DNA of 64,000 bases from CAVXEH01 sp963805645 (GCA_963805645.1 CAWDVA010000007.1:248001-312000); one strand, 5' to 3'; shown: positions 33,155 to 42,148, counted from the stretch's first letter. Numbers and translations: made by a program. Notes: a model not told the origin generated them from the sequence alone.

Positions 33155-34567
33155 TCACTCCGATTCGGTGGTGGCGGGGGCATCCGTCGCGACCGCGGCC
33201 TCGCTGGCCTCGGGCTCCGGCTCAGGGGAAGGTGTGGCCTCTTGGGACGGTGCCTCGGCGGCATCGGGGCCGGCCAGGCCCATGGCGCGCTGACCGAGCG
33301 TCTCGACCAGCTTCTGGTTCCGCAGGGTCATGCGCAGGTACGAGCGACCCCGCCGCGACTCGAGGTACTCCCGCAGCTTCGGCTCCTCGCCGTAGCGTGC
33401 CAGCTGATCGGCGATCTCGGCGGCGATCTCCTCGTCGGTGGCGTCGATGCCCTCCTTCTCGGCGATCGCCGACAGGACGAGCAGCGTCTTCACCCGGCGC
33501 GCCGCCGGATCGCGCAGCTCCGCCGCGAGTTCGTCCGGCGACTGCTTGGCGAGCGCCAGGTACTGGTCAAGCCCGATCTGCTGCTCGGCGAGGCGGGCGC
33601 GCAGCTCGTCGCGCATGATCTCCATCTCGTTGGCGACCATCACCTCCGGCAGCTCGACGGTGGCGTTGGCAGTGGCGTAGTCGATGATGCGATCGCCGAA
33701 GACGTGCCGCGCCTCCGCGTCGTTGCGCTTCTCCAGCGCGTCGCGGATGTCCGTGCGCAGCGCATCCATGGACTCCACCTCGCCGGTGGCGCGGGCGAAC
33801 TCGTCGTCGACCTCGGGCAGCACCCGCTCGCGCAGGTCCAGGAGCTCGACCTCGAAGTGCGCGGTCTTGCCGCGCAGGTCCTCGACCCGATAGTCATCGG
33901 GGAAGGTGCTGTCAAAGCCCTTCGTCGCGCCGATCTCCAGGCCGATGAGCTGGTCCTCCCATCCCGGGATCATCCGGTTCTCGCCGATGATCAGCGGGAG
34001 ACGGTCCGCGGAGCCGCCCTCGAACGGCTCGCCGTCGATGGTTCCCGTGAACTTCACCGCCGCGACGTCGCCATTCGCCGCCCCGCGACCGTCGATGGGG
34101 CGCAGGGTCGCCTGCGCCTCGCGCATCTCGGTGATCACCGCCTCGACGTCGGCATCGGTCACCGGTGTCACCTCGAGGCCGAACGGGTACTCCGCGTAGT
34201 CGCCGAGCTGCACCTCGGGGCGAACCGAGACGGTCGCCGTGAAGCGCACCGTGTTGCCCTCCGCCACGCCGTCCGGGTCGATGTCGACCTGCGGCTGGTC
34301 GATGGGGATGATGTCGGCCTGGTCGAAGGCGGCATCGACGCTGTCGGCGACCAGATGGTCGATCGCCTCCGCGACCACCGAGGCACGACCCGCGTAGCGG
34401 TCGATGAGGTGGCGCGGCGCCTTCCCCGGCCGGAAGCCGGGGACGCGGGTGCGCTGGGCGAGATGCTGGTATGCGGTCGAGAAATGCCGGTCGACCTCGG
34501 ACGGCTCGACCTCGATCTCGAGCGCGACCCGCGAGCCCGGCTCAGGGCGGGTGGAAACGGTGACCAA
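33155..34567 (-). CDS. tig: Trigger factor (ribosome-associated chaperone and prolyl isomerase)
   Basis: 470 residues from a TTG at 34567. This start is favoured because AGGAG lies 6 nt upstream and the protein then begins with the typical VTVSTRPEPGSRVALEIEV; ATG at 34582 lacks such a site. The ribosome-binding signature VPGFRPGKAPRHLI is near residues 42-55. The FKBP-type domain spans about 165-250 and the helical arm the rest. The C-terminal 40 residues are acidic and Ala/Pro rich. tRNA-Leu ends just 18 nt upstream and may be co-transcribed. Confidence 0.95.
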   Translation of the reverse strand: MVTVSTRPEPGSRVALEIEVEPSEVDRHFSTAYQHLAQRTRVPGFRPGKAPRHLIDRYAGRASVVAEAIDHLVADSVDAAFDQADIIPIDQPQVDIDPDGVAEGNTVRFTATVSVRPEVQLGDYAEYPFGLEVTPVTDADVEAVITEMREAQATLRPIDGRGAANGDVAAVKFTGTIDGEPFEGGSADRLPLIIGENRMIPGWEDQLIGLEIGATKGFDSTFPDDYRVEDLRGKTAHFEVELLDLRERVLPEVDDEFARATGEVESMDALRTDIRDALEKRNDAEARHVFGDRIIDYATANATVELPEVMVANEMEIMRDELRARLAEQQIGLDQYLALAKQSPDELAAELRDPAARRVKTLLVLSAIAEKEGIDATDEEIAAEIADQLARYGEEPKLREYLESRRGRSYLRMTLRNQKLVETLGQRAMGLAGPDAAEAPSQEATPSPEPEPEASEAAVATDAPATTESE

Positions 34568-34585
34568 TGGGTGCTCCTGCATTGT

Positions 34586-34669
34586 TGGTGGGCGAGGCGA
34601 GATTCGAACTCGCACGTCTTGCGACACCGGCTCCTAAAGCCGGCGCGTCTGCCGTTCCGCCACTCGCCC
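34586..34669 (-). tRNA. tRNA-Leu (anticodon TAG)
   Basis: 84 nt including an encoded CCA. Acceptor GGGCGAG pairs with CTCGCCC, the anticodon stem-loop CCGGC-TTTAGGA-GCCGG gives TAG, and a long class II variable arm (TGTCGCAAGACGT) follows. T arm GTTCGAATC. Lies directly upstream of tig on the same strand. Confidence 0.97.
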
Positions 34670-34698
34670 GACTGCCGGCGGCACGTGTCGCAGCGAGT

Positions 34699-35376
34699 CT
34701 ACCGTCCCGGGGCGGGCTCCGTGCTCTTGGGCGCCGACCATCCGGCGTACGTCGGGGTCGACGATCCGGTACTCGACGGTGCCGGCCGCGGTGCTGCGGC
34801 CGGCACGGGCCCATCAGCGTGGGCCGGCGAAATCTCCGCGGCCGCCTCCACGTCCTGGTCGCCGGCGAGGAACCGCTCGATCGCGCGGCGAGCAAGGGCT
34901 GCGGAGATCATGGTGACCGCCGTCTCGACCGCTCGCCACCCCGCCCGGCTCGGGCCGGGTGGACCGTCGGCGGCCTCCTTGGCCAGGACCTTCGCCTGCT
35001 TGCGGCTGAGCGGCTTGTGGCGCCACTGCTGCAGCTCTTCGGCCAGGACGCGCCGCACCTCGTCGCCGCGGCCGCCCACACCGCCCGCCATGGCATCCAC
35101 CCATCGCTGCATCGCCCTGGGAAGGGCGTCATACGCGTGGTCCGCGGGCGAGGGAGCGACTCGTCGGCGCGCAGCTCGCAGGAGCCGCATCGGTCCTCCG
35201 ACCGCGAGGAACACGCCCCCTGCGGCGAGACCCCCGAAGAGCAACGGGTTCTCGCGCATCTTGGCCCGGATGTCGATGGCGCGCAGGATGCGAGCACGCA
35301 GCTGCTCGACGGTCTCCTCGATCGCCGCGCGCTGGCCCTCGACCTCTACTCGCGTCTCAGCAAGCGTCTCGCCCAT
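34699..35376 (-). CDS. Hypothetical protein, DUF3618-like N-terminus
   Basis: 225 residues from ATG at 35376. Residues 1-40 are a charged helix (ETRVEVEGQRAAIEETVEQL) resembling DUF3618, followed by a single hydrophobic helix at about 45-60 (ENPLLFGGLAAGGVFLAVGG). A basic helical region and an Ala/Pro-rich tail complete it. Overlaps the 3' end of the Holin-X gene by 31 nt. Pairing of Holin-X/YqjE-like and YqjD/DUF3618-like proteins suggests an envelope or stress role. An open frame to 36540 is spurious. Confidence 0.75.
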   Translation of the reverse strand: MGETLAETRVEVEGQRAAIEETVEQLRARILRAIDIRAKMRENPLLFGGLAAGGVFLAVGGPMRLLRAARRRVAPSPADHAYDALPRAMQRWVDAMAGGVGGRGDEVRRVLAEELQQWRHKPLSRKQAKVLAKEAADGPPGPSRAGWRAVETAVTMISAALARRAIERFLAGDQDVEAAAEISPAHADGPVPAAAPRPAPSSTGSSTPTYAGWSAPKSTEPAPGR

Positions 35377-35747
35377 GCGACGTCCTCCTTGACCGAAGCG
35401 ATGGTCTCCTCCGGCGGCCCTATCCGGATCCTGCGAATGCCCAGCCAGGCGAGGAGCCCGGCGACCAGGATCAGCACGATGGCGACGAGCAGCGCAGAGA
35501 GCCAGCCCGGCAGCCCGGTGAGCGCGGCGAATCCCAGGATCAGGAACACCACCAGGGCGACAAGCGCAAGCATCACCAGCGCCACCGCGATCGCAATGCG
35601 GATGACCCCGGAGAGACTCTGCGAGACCATCTCGCCGATCTCCTGGCGAGCACGCGTCGCCTCGAGGCGGGCAAGGTCCACGAGCCCGCGCACGACGCTG
35701 CGTGCGAGGCCGATGATGCTCTCGCCCTTCGGCGGTTCGTTGGTCAT
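35346..35747 (-). CDS. Phage-holin-superfamily (Holin-X / YqjE-like) membrane protein
   Basis: 133 residues: an amphipathic N-terminal helix (RSVVRGLVDLARLEATRARQ), two adjoining transmembrane helices at about 48-72 and 80-104, and a charged tail. This matches the Actinobacterial Holin-X (PF07332) group, which is chromosomal and not a phage marker. First gene of a two-gene overlapping unit. Confidence 0.85.
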   Translation of the reverse strand: MTNEPPKGESIIGLARSVVRGLVDLARLEATRARQEIGEMVSQSLSGVIRIAIAVALVMLALVALVVFLILGFAALTGLPGWLSALLVAIVLILVAGLLAWLGIRRIRIGPPEETIASVKEDVAWARRLLRRE

Positions 35748-35844
35748 GCACCCTCCCTGGTGACAGCCGGGGCGCCGATTCTACCAGCGCCGTTCGTGCT
35801 TGGCCCCGGACCACCCGGACCGAGCGCGGCAGGCCGTTGTGCTC

Positions 35845-35850
35845 TAGACT
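35845..35850 (+). promoter_or_regulatory. -10 element for the leaderless DUF3105 gene
   Basis: TAGACT, 9 nt before the ATG at 35860. Confidence 0.5.
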
Positions 35851-35859
35851 TCGCGCCCA

Positions 35860-36498
35860 ATGGCGAAACGGCGCACCGCGCAGCTCCAGCGGCGAACGCG
35901 CGCCTCCGAGCAGGCCATGACCCGGCGGCTGCCCGTCGGCGGTGGCACGCTCGACTGGCGGCTCGCGGCGATCGGCGGCGCCATCGTCGTGGGCCTGGTG
36001 GTGGTCGTGGTCGCCGTCCTCTTCACGGGTGGATCCTCGGCCTATGCCGGCACCATCGAGCCGGACGCCGGGCGCAGCCACATCGCGGACGGGACGTACG
36101 GCGGTCCGTACTCCTCCGTACCCGCCACGTCCGGGCCGCACTGGCAGGATCCGGCCAACTGGGGGGTCTACACCGATGCCGACCCCCTGGCAGAATCCCA
36201 GTCGATCCACAACCTGGAGCACGGCGGCATCGTCATCTGGTACCAGCCCAGCCAGCTCTCGGCGAGCGACCTCGCGAAGCTGACCGACTTCGTGTCGGTC
36301 CAGGTCACCACCTCGAAGTTCAAGTTCATCCTCTCGCCCTGGACCGGTCAGGACTTCGGCCATCCCGTCGCCCTGACGGCATGGCGCTGGCTGCTCTACC
36401 TGGACTCCGCGGACCTGAGTGCCGTGCGCGGCTTCGCCGATGCCCACTACGGCAACGCGCCCGAGCCATTGGGCGGTCCGGCAGCCCCCGGCGCCTGA
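35860..36498 (+). CDS. DUF3105 membrane-anchored protein
   Basis: 212 residues. Very basic N-terminus (MAKRRTAQLQRRTRASEQ), one transmembrane helix at about 37-57, then an extracytoplasmic domain. Its DUF3105 marks are YSSVPATSGPHW, SIHNLEHGGIVIWYQPSQ and FGHPVALTAWRW. The conserved His residues (SGPH, LEHGG) suggest metal binding, but no activity is known. Followed by tRNA-Lys. Confidence 0.92.
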   Translation: MAKRRTAQLQRRTRASEQAMTRRLPVGGGTLDWRLAAIGGAIVVGLVVVVVAVLFTGGSSAYAGTIEPDAGRSHIADGTYGGPYSSVPATSGPHWQDPANWGVYTDADPLAESQSIHNLEHGGIVIWYQPSQLSASDLAKLTDFVSVQVTTSKFKFILSPWTGQDFGHPVALTAWRWLLYLDSADLSAVRGFADAHYGNAPEPLGGPAAPGA

Positions 36499-36592
36499 CC
36501 CCGGGCAGCTCACCACCGACCCCATCGCGAGCGGCCACACCCGCCGCGCGGGTCCAGTTGACCGCGCGCCTCGGGTCGGGCACCATCCCCGC

Positions 36593-36668
36593 GGGCGACT
36601 AGCTCAATTGGCAGAGCAAGAGACTCTTAATCTCTAGGTTCAGGGTTCGAGTCCCTGGTCGCTCACCA
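36593..36668 (+). tRNA. tRNA-Lys (anticodon CTT)
   Basis: 76 nt with encoded CCA. Acceptor GGGCGAC pairs with GTCGCTC (one G-U), D arm AGCTCAATTGGCAGAGC, anticodon stem-loop AGAGA-CTCTTAA-TCTCT, T arm CAGGGTTCGAGTCCCTG. Confidence 0.98.
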
Positions 36669-36687
36669 TCAAGTCCGAGCGCGACAC

Positions 36688-36724
36688 GGCCCCTCCGGCA
36701 TTGCCGAGAGGGGCCTCTCGTTTG
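36688..36724 (+). terminator. Rho-independent terminator after tRNA-Lys
   Basis: GGCCCCTC pairs with GAGGGGCC, with an inner CGGC/GCCG stem and an ATT loop, followed by TCTCGTTT. Located 20 nt after the tRNA. The remaining 200 nt to the next gene hold nothing I can identify. Confidence 0.75.
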
Positions 36725-36930
36725 GCGGTTGACCAACCGGTCCGACCACCAGTCAGCCACTCACGATGACGGGATGTCTGCCCGCCGGACGAATGGCACG
36801 GCTATTCCATGGGAAACGGGCCCGGACACCGGCCCGCGTGCTACCCTCGCCGGGAACCGGGTCATCGGCACCGTGACGTCGGACCGGGCCGGCTCCGGCG
36901 TCACTACCTGTGCAGCAGCGAGGTCTGTCC

Positions 36931-38253
36931 GTGCCCTCCGTCCCCATCGAGCGCCACCGGCTGGCGAACGGCCTGCGCGTGATCCTGTCGCGCGACGATC
37001 GTGCCCCGGTCGTCGCCGTCAACCTGTGGTACGACGTCGGAAGCAAGCACGAGTCCCCCGGCAAGACCGGGTTCGCCCACCTCTTCGAGCACATGATGTT
37101 CCAGGGCTCGGAGCACGTTGCCAAGACGGAGCATTTCTCCCTGATACAGGGGGTTGGCGGCACCCTGAACGCGACGACCTGGCTGGATCGCACGAACTAC
37201 TTCGAGACGTTGCCGAGCCACGAGCTTGAGCTCGCCCTGTGGCTGGAGGCAGAGCGGATGGCGAGCCTCCTGCCGGCCATGACCCAGGAGAAGCTGGACA
37301 ACCAGCGCGACGTGGTCAAGAACGAGCGGCGCTTCTCCGTGGACAACCAGCCCTACGGGACCTGGGACGAGAAGATGCAGGAGCTCCTCTTCCCGGAGTG
37401 GCACCCCTACCATCACTCGACCATCGGCTCCATGGAGGACCTGACGGCTGCGTCGCTCGACGACGTTCGTCACTTCTTCGCGACCTTCTACCGGCCGAAC
37501 AACGCGGTCCTCTCCATCGTGGGTGACTTCGAGACCGATGCCGCCCTGTCCATGGTGGAACGGCACTTCGGCGGCATTCCCGCCAACCCCGACCTCCCGG
37601 CGCCCCCGCTGGTAACCCTCGACCCGCTCGTCCTGGGCGGCGAGATCCGGCAGGTCGTTCCGGACCAGGTCCAGCTTCCGCGCGTCTACCTGGCCTACCG
37701 GATCCCGACCTTCGGGTTGCCCGGCCACGACGACGCGGAGGTCTCGGCGGACCTGCTGGGCACGGGCCGGGCCAGCCGCCTGTACGCCACGCTGGTGCGC
37801 GAGAAGCAGCTGGCCCAGGACGTGGCCGTCTTCGTGTTCCCGGTCGTCGGCGGCGCCGCGATCCTCACCGCCTGGGCGACCGCCCGGCCAGGGGTCGCGC
37901 ACGAGTCCCTCGAGGCGGCAATGCTCTCCGAGATCGACCGGCTGGCAGCCGACGGTCCATCGGCCGCGGAGCTCGAGCGGGTCCGTAACCTGCACCATGC
38001 CGGCTCGGCCGGCGCCCTGGAGCGCATCGGCGAACGGGCCGACCGGCTCTCGATGTACACCTGCCTCTTCGACGAGCCGGAGCGCATCAACACCGAGATC
38101 GCCCAGTACACCGCGGTCGACGCGGACCGCGTGCGCCGCTTCCTCGCGACCTACGCGACCGCCGAGAACCGACTGGTCCTGGCCTACATCCCCGCCGAGG
38201 CCGCCGACGCGACCGCGGAACCTGCCACCGACGTCCGGGAGACACGCGCATGA
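36931..38253 (+). CDS. M16 family zinc metallopeptidase (catalytic subunit)
   Basis: 440 residues from GTG at 36931 with GAGG 7 nt upstream (GTG at 36910 is an alternative). The inverted zinc motif HxxEH reads HLFEH at 50-54 inside GFAHLFEHMMFQGSEHV, and GGTLNATTWLDRTNYFETLP follows. The second M16 half domain has PRVYLAYRIP and SRLYATLVREKQLAQD. Similar to processing peptidases and PqqL-like enzymes. Its stop overlaps the start of a second M16 gene, suggesting a heterodimer. Confidence 0.94.
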   Translation: MPSVPIERHRLANGLRVILSRDDRAPVVAVNLWYDVGSKHESPGKTGFAHLFEHMMFQGSEHVAKTEHFSLIQGVGGTLNATTWLDRTNYFETLPSHELELALWLEAERMASLLPAMTQEKLDNQRDVVKNERRFSVDNQPYGTWDEKMQELLFPEWHPYHHSTIGSMEDLTAASLDDVRHFFATFYRPNNAVLSIVGDFETDAALSMVERHFGGIPANPDLPAPPLVTLDPLVLGGEIRQVVPDQVQLPRVYLAYRIPTFGLPGHDDAEVSADLLGTGRASRLYATLVREKQLAQDVAVFVFPVVGGAAILTAWATARPGVAHESLEAAMLSEIDRLAADGPSAAELERVRNLHHAGSAGALERIGERADRLSMYTCLFDEPERINTEIAQYTAVDADRVRRFLATYATAENRLVLAYIPAEAADATAEPATDVRETRA

Positions 38254-39605
38254 GCACGGCGAACGCACTCCGCCCGGCGTCCGGTGCGCCGCGGCCCTAC
38301 CACTTCCCTGCCTTCGAGCGCCATCGGCTCGATAACGGGCTCACCGTCTGGCACGTCCCGCTTCCCGGCCGTGAGCTGGTGAACGTGCACCTCGTCTTCG
38401 ACGCGGGTGCGGCGGCCGAGACGGAGGAGCACGCGGGGATCGCCGCACTCACCGCTCACCTGCTGGTGACCGGTACGAGGACGCTGGATGCCACCGCGTT
38501 TGCCGAAGCAACGGAGCGGCTCGGTATCGAGGTCAGCAGCGAGTCCAGCTGGGATTCGGCACGGGCCGCGTTCCAGTCCCTCCCGCGGTTCCTCGGTGAG
38601 GGGCTGGGGCTCCTCGCCGAGATGGTGCGCGAGCCGCGGCTCGACCCGGGTGAGTTCGAGCGCCTCAAGGCCGAGCGACTCAACGACATCCTCCAGGCGC
38701 GGGCAGAGCCCGGACGGCTCGCCGACGAGATGTTCCTGCGCACGCTCTACGACGCCGGCACGCCCTATGGGCGGATGAGCGCCGGCAGCCCGAAGACGGT
38801 GGCCTCCCTCACGCTCGACGACGCGCGGGAACACCATGCAACACACCTCAAGCCAGGGGGCAGCCACCTGATCGTGGCCGGGGACGTCGACATCGACACG
38901 GTCGTGGCAGAGGCCGATCGCCACTTCGGCTCATGGAGCGGTGCGGGCCCCGGCCACCGGGACATCACGCCGAAGGCCGTCGGTGGGCGGCGGATCGTCC
39001 TGGTCAACCGCCCCGGATCGGTACAGAGCGAGCTGCGCGTGGGGCTGCCGGGCATCGACCGCTTCGATGCGCGCTACTTCAGCGCGTCGGTGATGGCGGC
39101 CATGCTGGGTGGTGTCTTCAACAGCCGCCTGAACCTCCGGCTTCGCGAGGACCTCGGCTACACCTACGGTGCCCACGCCGGGCTCGACATCCGGCGCTCG
39201 CCCGGGCCGATGAGCGCGCGGAGCGCCGTTCAGACCGAGGTGACCGCGCCGGCCCTCGTCGAGCTCCTGGGCCAGATGGACCGCATTCGGGACGAGGACG
39301 CACCGGCCGATGAGCTCCGCGGCGTGAAGGACTTCCTGATCGGCGTGTTCCCGCTGCGCTTCGAGACAACCGGGGGGATCGCAGCGGCCATCGAGCCGCT
39401 GGCGGTCTACCGGCTCGCCGACGACTACTGGCAGACCTACCGCGCCAACCTGGAGGCGGTCAGCGTCGGGTCCATCCGCGCCGCGGCGCAGGAGATCATC
39501 GACCCCGCGCAGCTGCTGTGCCTGGTTGTTGGCGACGCGAAACGTATCCACGACGACCTTGAGGCGACGGGCATCGGTCCGGTCGAGGTGCGCGAAGCGA
39601 GCTGA
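38250..39605 (+). CDS. M16 family peptidase homologue (non-catalytic partner)
   Basis: 451 residues, ATGA overlap with the catalytic gene. Same fold (RHRLDNGLTVWHVP, RLNLRLREDLGYTYGAHAG). The HxxEH site is replaced by HAGIAALTAHLL, so zinc cannot bind in the usual way. In bacterial M16B pairs one subunit holds the zinc site and the other the R/Y pair that binds substrate; the RxxxGYTY here fits the latter. Together they would degrade small peptides. Confidence 0.94.
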   Translation: MSTANALRPASGAPRPYHFPAFERHRLDNGLTVWHVPLPGRELVNVHLVFDAGAAAETEEHAGIAALTAHLLVTGTRTLDATAFAEATERLGIEVSSESSWDSARAAFQSLPRFLGEGLGLLAEMVREPRLDPGEFERLKAERLNDILQARAEPGRLADEMFLRTLYDAGTPYGRMSAGSPKTVASLTLDDAREHHATHLKPGGSHLIVAGDVDIDTVVAEADRHFGSWSGAGPGHRDITPKAVGGRRIVLVNRPGSVQSELRVGLPGIDRFDARYFSASVMAAMLGGVFNSRLNLRLREDLGYTYGAHAGLDIRRSPGPMSARSAVQTEVTAPALVELLGQMDRIRDEDAPADELRGVKDFLIGVFPLRFETTGGIAAAIEPLAVYRLADDYWQTYRANLEAVSVGSIRAAAQEIIDPAQLLCLVVGDAKRIHDDLEATGIGPVEVREAS

Positions 39606-39613
39606 GCCCCCGG

Positions 39614-40777
39614 TCAGGAGCCGGCGAGGCCGTCCTCCGCGGCGAGCTCACGTACGGCTGCCAGGAGCCGATCGTTCTCGTGCGGCGCTCGCGCCGTGAT
39701 CCGCAGCCACGCGGCAAGCGACGAGTCCGGCGAGTAGTCGCGGACGACCAGGCCGCGACGCAGCAGACCACCTGCCACGACTGACGCCAGACCCGCCGGG
39801 GGCCGAACGAGCAGGAAGTTGGTGACCGAGGGCAGCACCTGCCAGCCGAGGGCCGCCAGCGCCTCCCCGATCCGCGCCCGTTCGTGCACGATGAGCCGGC
39901 GGCGATCGGCTGCGCCGTCCTCGTCGGCCAGGGCGGCGAGCGCGAGCGCCTCGGTGTGCGAACCCACCGGCAGCGGAAGCCGTTCGGCGTTGACCCGCTC
40001 GGCGAGCCAGTCGGGAACCACCAGGTACCCGATCCGCGCGCCCGCGAGCCCGTAGGCCTTGGCCATGGAGCGCAGGACCAGGAGATTCGGCAGCCGGGGC
40101 TGCAGACCGATCGCCGAGAGGGAGGCCGTGGCCATCCCGAGGGAGTCGGCGGCGAATTCGAGGTAGGCCTCGTCGACGACGACGATCGCTTCCACGGCCG
40201 CCGCGATTGCCGCCACCTCGTCGAGCGGGTACGCGTCGCCGGTCGGGTTGTTGGGGCTGCAGACCCAGACGAGCCGCGCGGCGCTGCGGCGCGCCGCATC
40301 CACGATCTCGTCGACCGACTGGCGCAGCCCCGGCTCGTGGCGCGGCAGCTGCAGCGTGGTGCATCCCGCCAGGCCGGCCTCGACCCCGAACATGCCGAAC
40401 GTCGGCACGGGGATGACCACCGCATCGCCCTCGCCGGCGACGAGCCGCGTCACGAGCCGGATCAGCTCGTCTGCTCCGGCACCGATGGCCACGCGTTCCG
40501 GCGAGACGCCCAGCATCGCGGCCAGCCGGCCGCGAATGGCCGCGTACTGCTGGTCGCCGTACTCGACCGACCGGGCGGTGTCGAAGCTCGCGTGCGCGGC
40601 CGCCACCGCGGGCAACGGACCGCCGCCCAGCGTGTTCAAGTCAAATCGAACGATCTCGTCGACCGGGCGCCCGGCCATGGCCGCGATCTCGTCGTCGGAT
40701 GGCTCGGTCGGATACGCCGCGGGGTCCGCGGGGCGGCGCAGGAGGCGACGGGGATCAGGCGCCATCGGCTTCGCCAT
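39614..40777 (-). CDS. hisC: Histidinol-phosphate aminotransferase-like class I/II aminotransferase
   Basis: 387 residues. RFDLNTLGGGPLP opens the fold. VEYGDQQYAAIRGRLAAMLG and IGAGADELIRLVTR bind the cofactor phosphate, VCSPNNPTG is the HisC-type motif at 173-181, and the PLP lysine is Lys240 in SMAKAYGLAGARIGY. RITARAP carries the carboxylate-binding Arg. HisC family, but isolated from other his genes, so a different amino acid or phosphonate substrate is possible. ATG at 40765 is an alternative start. Confidence 0.85.
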   Translation of the reverse strand: MAKPMAPDPRRLLRRPADPAAYPTEPSDDEIAAMAGRPVDEIVRFDLNTLGGGPLPAVAAAHASFDTARSVEYGDQQYAAIRGRLAAMLGVSPERVAIGAGADELIRLVTRLVAGEGDAVVIPVPTFGMFGVEAGLAGCTTLQLPRHEPGLRQSVDEIVDAARRSAARLVWVCSPNNPTGDAYPLDEVAAIAAAVEAIVVVDEAYLEFAADSLGMATASLSAIGLQPRLPNLLVLRSMAKAYGLAGARIGYLVVPDWLAERVNAERLPLPVGSHTEALALAALADEDGAADRRRLIVHERARIGEALAALGWQVLPSVTNFLLVRPPAGLASVVAGGLLRRGLVVRDYSPDSSLAAWLRITARAPHENDRLLAAVRELAAEDGLAGS

Positions 40778-40931
40778 CCGCCGCAGGCCACAGCGCGAGC
40801 GCGACGACCGCTCCCGAGCGGCACGGCGCGACGGTCACCGATCCAGCCTGGGCATTGATCATGGCCCGCACACGGTACCTCCCGTCCGGACCCCGGGGCC
40901 TGCGGCCCGCGCACACCACATCGCGCCCCAT
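40755..40931 (-). CDS. Small hypothetical protein coupled between J-domain gene and hisC
   Basis: 58 residues. Its ATG overlaps the TGA of the J-domain gene as TGATG, and its stop lies within the first codons of hisC. Third codon positions are about 80% G/C, like real genes here. The sequence begins MGRDVVCAGRRPRGPDGRYR and looks beta-rich with two Cys. It fills the only gap in this three-gene unit. No family recognised; short length keeps confidence moderate. Confidence 0.5.
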   Translation of the reverse strand: MGRDVVCAGRRPRGPDGRYRVRAMINAQAGSVTVAPCRSGAVVALALWPAADGEADGA

Positions 40932-42094
40932 CACGACGCGGCCCGGCCAGCGGCGGATCGTGGCTGCTCCCGGCGGCGTGCCCGTGTCAGGCGCTCCCGT
41001 GCCGCGGCGAGGCGGCGAATCGGATCACCCCGAATGAGCCGCCGGTTCAGGGCATCGGGATGCTCGCCGCGGGCGATCTCCGCGAGGATGGCCGAGGCGC
41101 GGTCGAGCTGCCCCGCCTCGGTGAGCAGCTGGACCAGGCTATACCAGCGCCCGGCCTCGTGGACAGGCCCCGCGACGACCCGCTCGACGAGCTCCGCCGC
41201 GCGTCCCTCGTGACCGGCCCGACGGTGTGCCGCCACCGCGGCGCGCACGTCGGCGATGGAAGGCTCGCTCCCCAGCGCCTCGAGGAAGTTCAGCAGCAGC
41301 TCTGCGTTCTCCGCGCGCTCCTCCGTCCGCCCGCGCCGGACCCGCGCGTCGCGGAATTCGCCCAGGAGGAAGCGAACCTCCCGGTCCACCCATCGACGCT
41401 GGATCGTGTCTGGCAGCCATCGGTGCCCGATCCGCTCGAAGAAGGACGCGCCGCGCAGGTACATGCCCCCCGAGAGATAGGCACCGCGCAGGCCAGAGCC
41501 GGCCAGCGTGTCGAACGTGAGGTCCCGGTCCACGAGCCGCTCCAGCGCGCCGATCCAGTCGTCGACGCGGTTCCGCTCACGGTAGTGGCGGGCGGCGTAC
41601 CGGAGCCAGTACCGCTCGTCGTGGGTGCGCCAGTCCTCGCCGGCAATGTGATGCTCGACAATCCACTGGTCCTGTGCCGCCGGGCCCTGTATCCAGACCT
41701 CCACGGGGACGCGGAAGCCCGCGACGTTGCGCCACTGGGGCTGGTGCCAGCGGCTGGGGGCCGCGACCTCCGGCAGAACCCGTCGAGCGCGTGGCACGGG
41801 GCGCACGCCGGCATCCAGCGGCCACTCGAGGGTGGCGGCCGTTCCGAACTCCAGGTCCCGGTCGTAGTGCAGCCGGCGAAGCGGGTCGCGCAGCTCGGCC
41901 CAGGCACGATTGAGGATCGCGGTCCGCCGGGTCGCCAGCTCCGAGGTCGTGGCCCGATCGGGATGGTGGCGCAGCACCGCGTCGCGAAACGCGGCGCGCA
42001 GCTCCGACGCGGTCGCGGACGGCTCGGCACCGAGGATCGCGTAGTAGTCGCGGACCTCGGTCTCAATCAAGACGGTGGGCTGTTCGCGAGACAT
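40931..42094 (-). CDS. J-domain protein
   Basis: 387 residues from ATG at 42094. Residues 15-80 are a DnaJ J-domain (DYYAILGAEPSATASELRAA, HPD in RHHPDRA near 44-46, then RAWAELRDPLRRLHYDRDL). A middle region of unknown fold and helical-repeat-like sequence follow, with an Arg-rich C-terminus. No Gly/Phe or zinc-finger region, so a specialised co-chaperone recruiting DnaK. TAGACT lies 7 nt before the start. Frames extending to 43267 are spurious. Confidence 0.88.
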   Translation of the reverse strand: MSREQPTVLIETEVRDYYAILGAEPSATASELRAAFRDAVLRHHPDRATTSELATRRTAILNRAWAELRDPLRRLHYDRDLEFGTAATLEWPLDAGVRPVPRARRVLPEVAAPSRWHQPQWRNVAGFRVPVEVWIQGPAAQDQWIVEHHIAGEDWRTHDERYWLRYAARHYRERNRVDDWIGALERLVDRDLTFDTLAGSGLRGAYLSGGMYLRGASFFERIGHRWLPDTIQRRWVDREVRFLLGEFRDARVRRGRTEERAENAELLLNFLEALGSEPSIADVRAAVAAHRRAGHEGRAAELVERVVAGPVHEAGRWYSLVQLLTEAGQLDRASAILAEIARGEHPDALNRRLIRGDPIRRLAAARERLTRARRREQPRSAAGRAAS

Positions 42095-42101
42095 CCGATC
42101 G

Positions 42102-42107
42102 AGTCTA
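42102..42107 (-). promoter_or_regulatory. -10 element for leaderless J-domain gene
   Basis: TAGACT on the minus strand, 7 nt before the ATG at 42094. Confidence 0.5.
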
Positions 42108-42135
42108 GCGCCGCCCCGCGCCGAGCCCAAGCCGC

Positions 42136-42141
42136 TATGCT
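42136..42141 (+). promoter_or_regulatory. -10 element for leaderless cphB
   Basis: TATGCT, 7 nt before the ATG at 42149, in the divergent gap with the J-domain gene. Confidence 0.45.
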
Positions 42142-42148
42142 GCCCGCC

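Noticed and set aside
35346..35747. Holin-like protein as a prophage sign
   Set aside because: The Holin-X/YqjE-like family is chromosomal and no other phage genes are nearby.
36731..36900. Open frame after tRNA-Lys with weak coding appearance
   Set aside because: Composition and predicted sequence are low complexity, there is no start signal, and it overlaps the terminator region.
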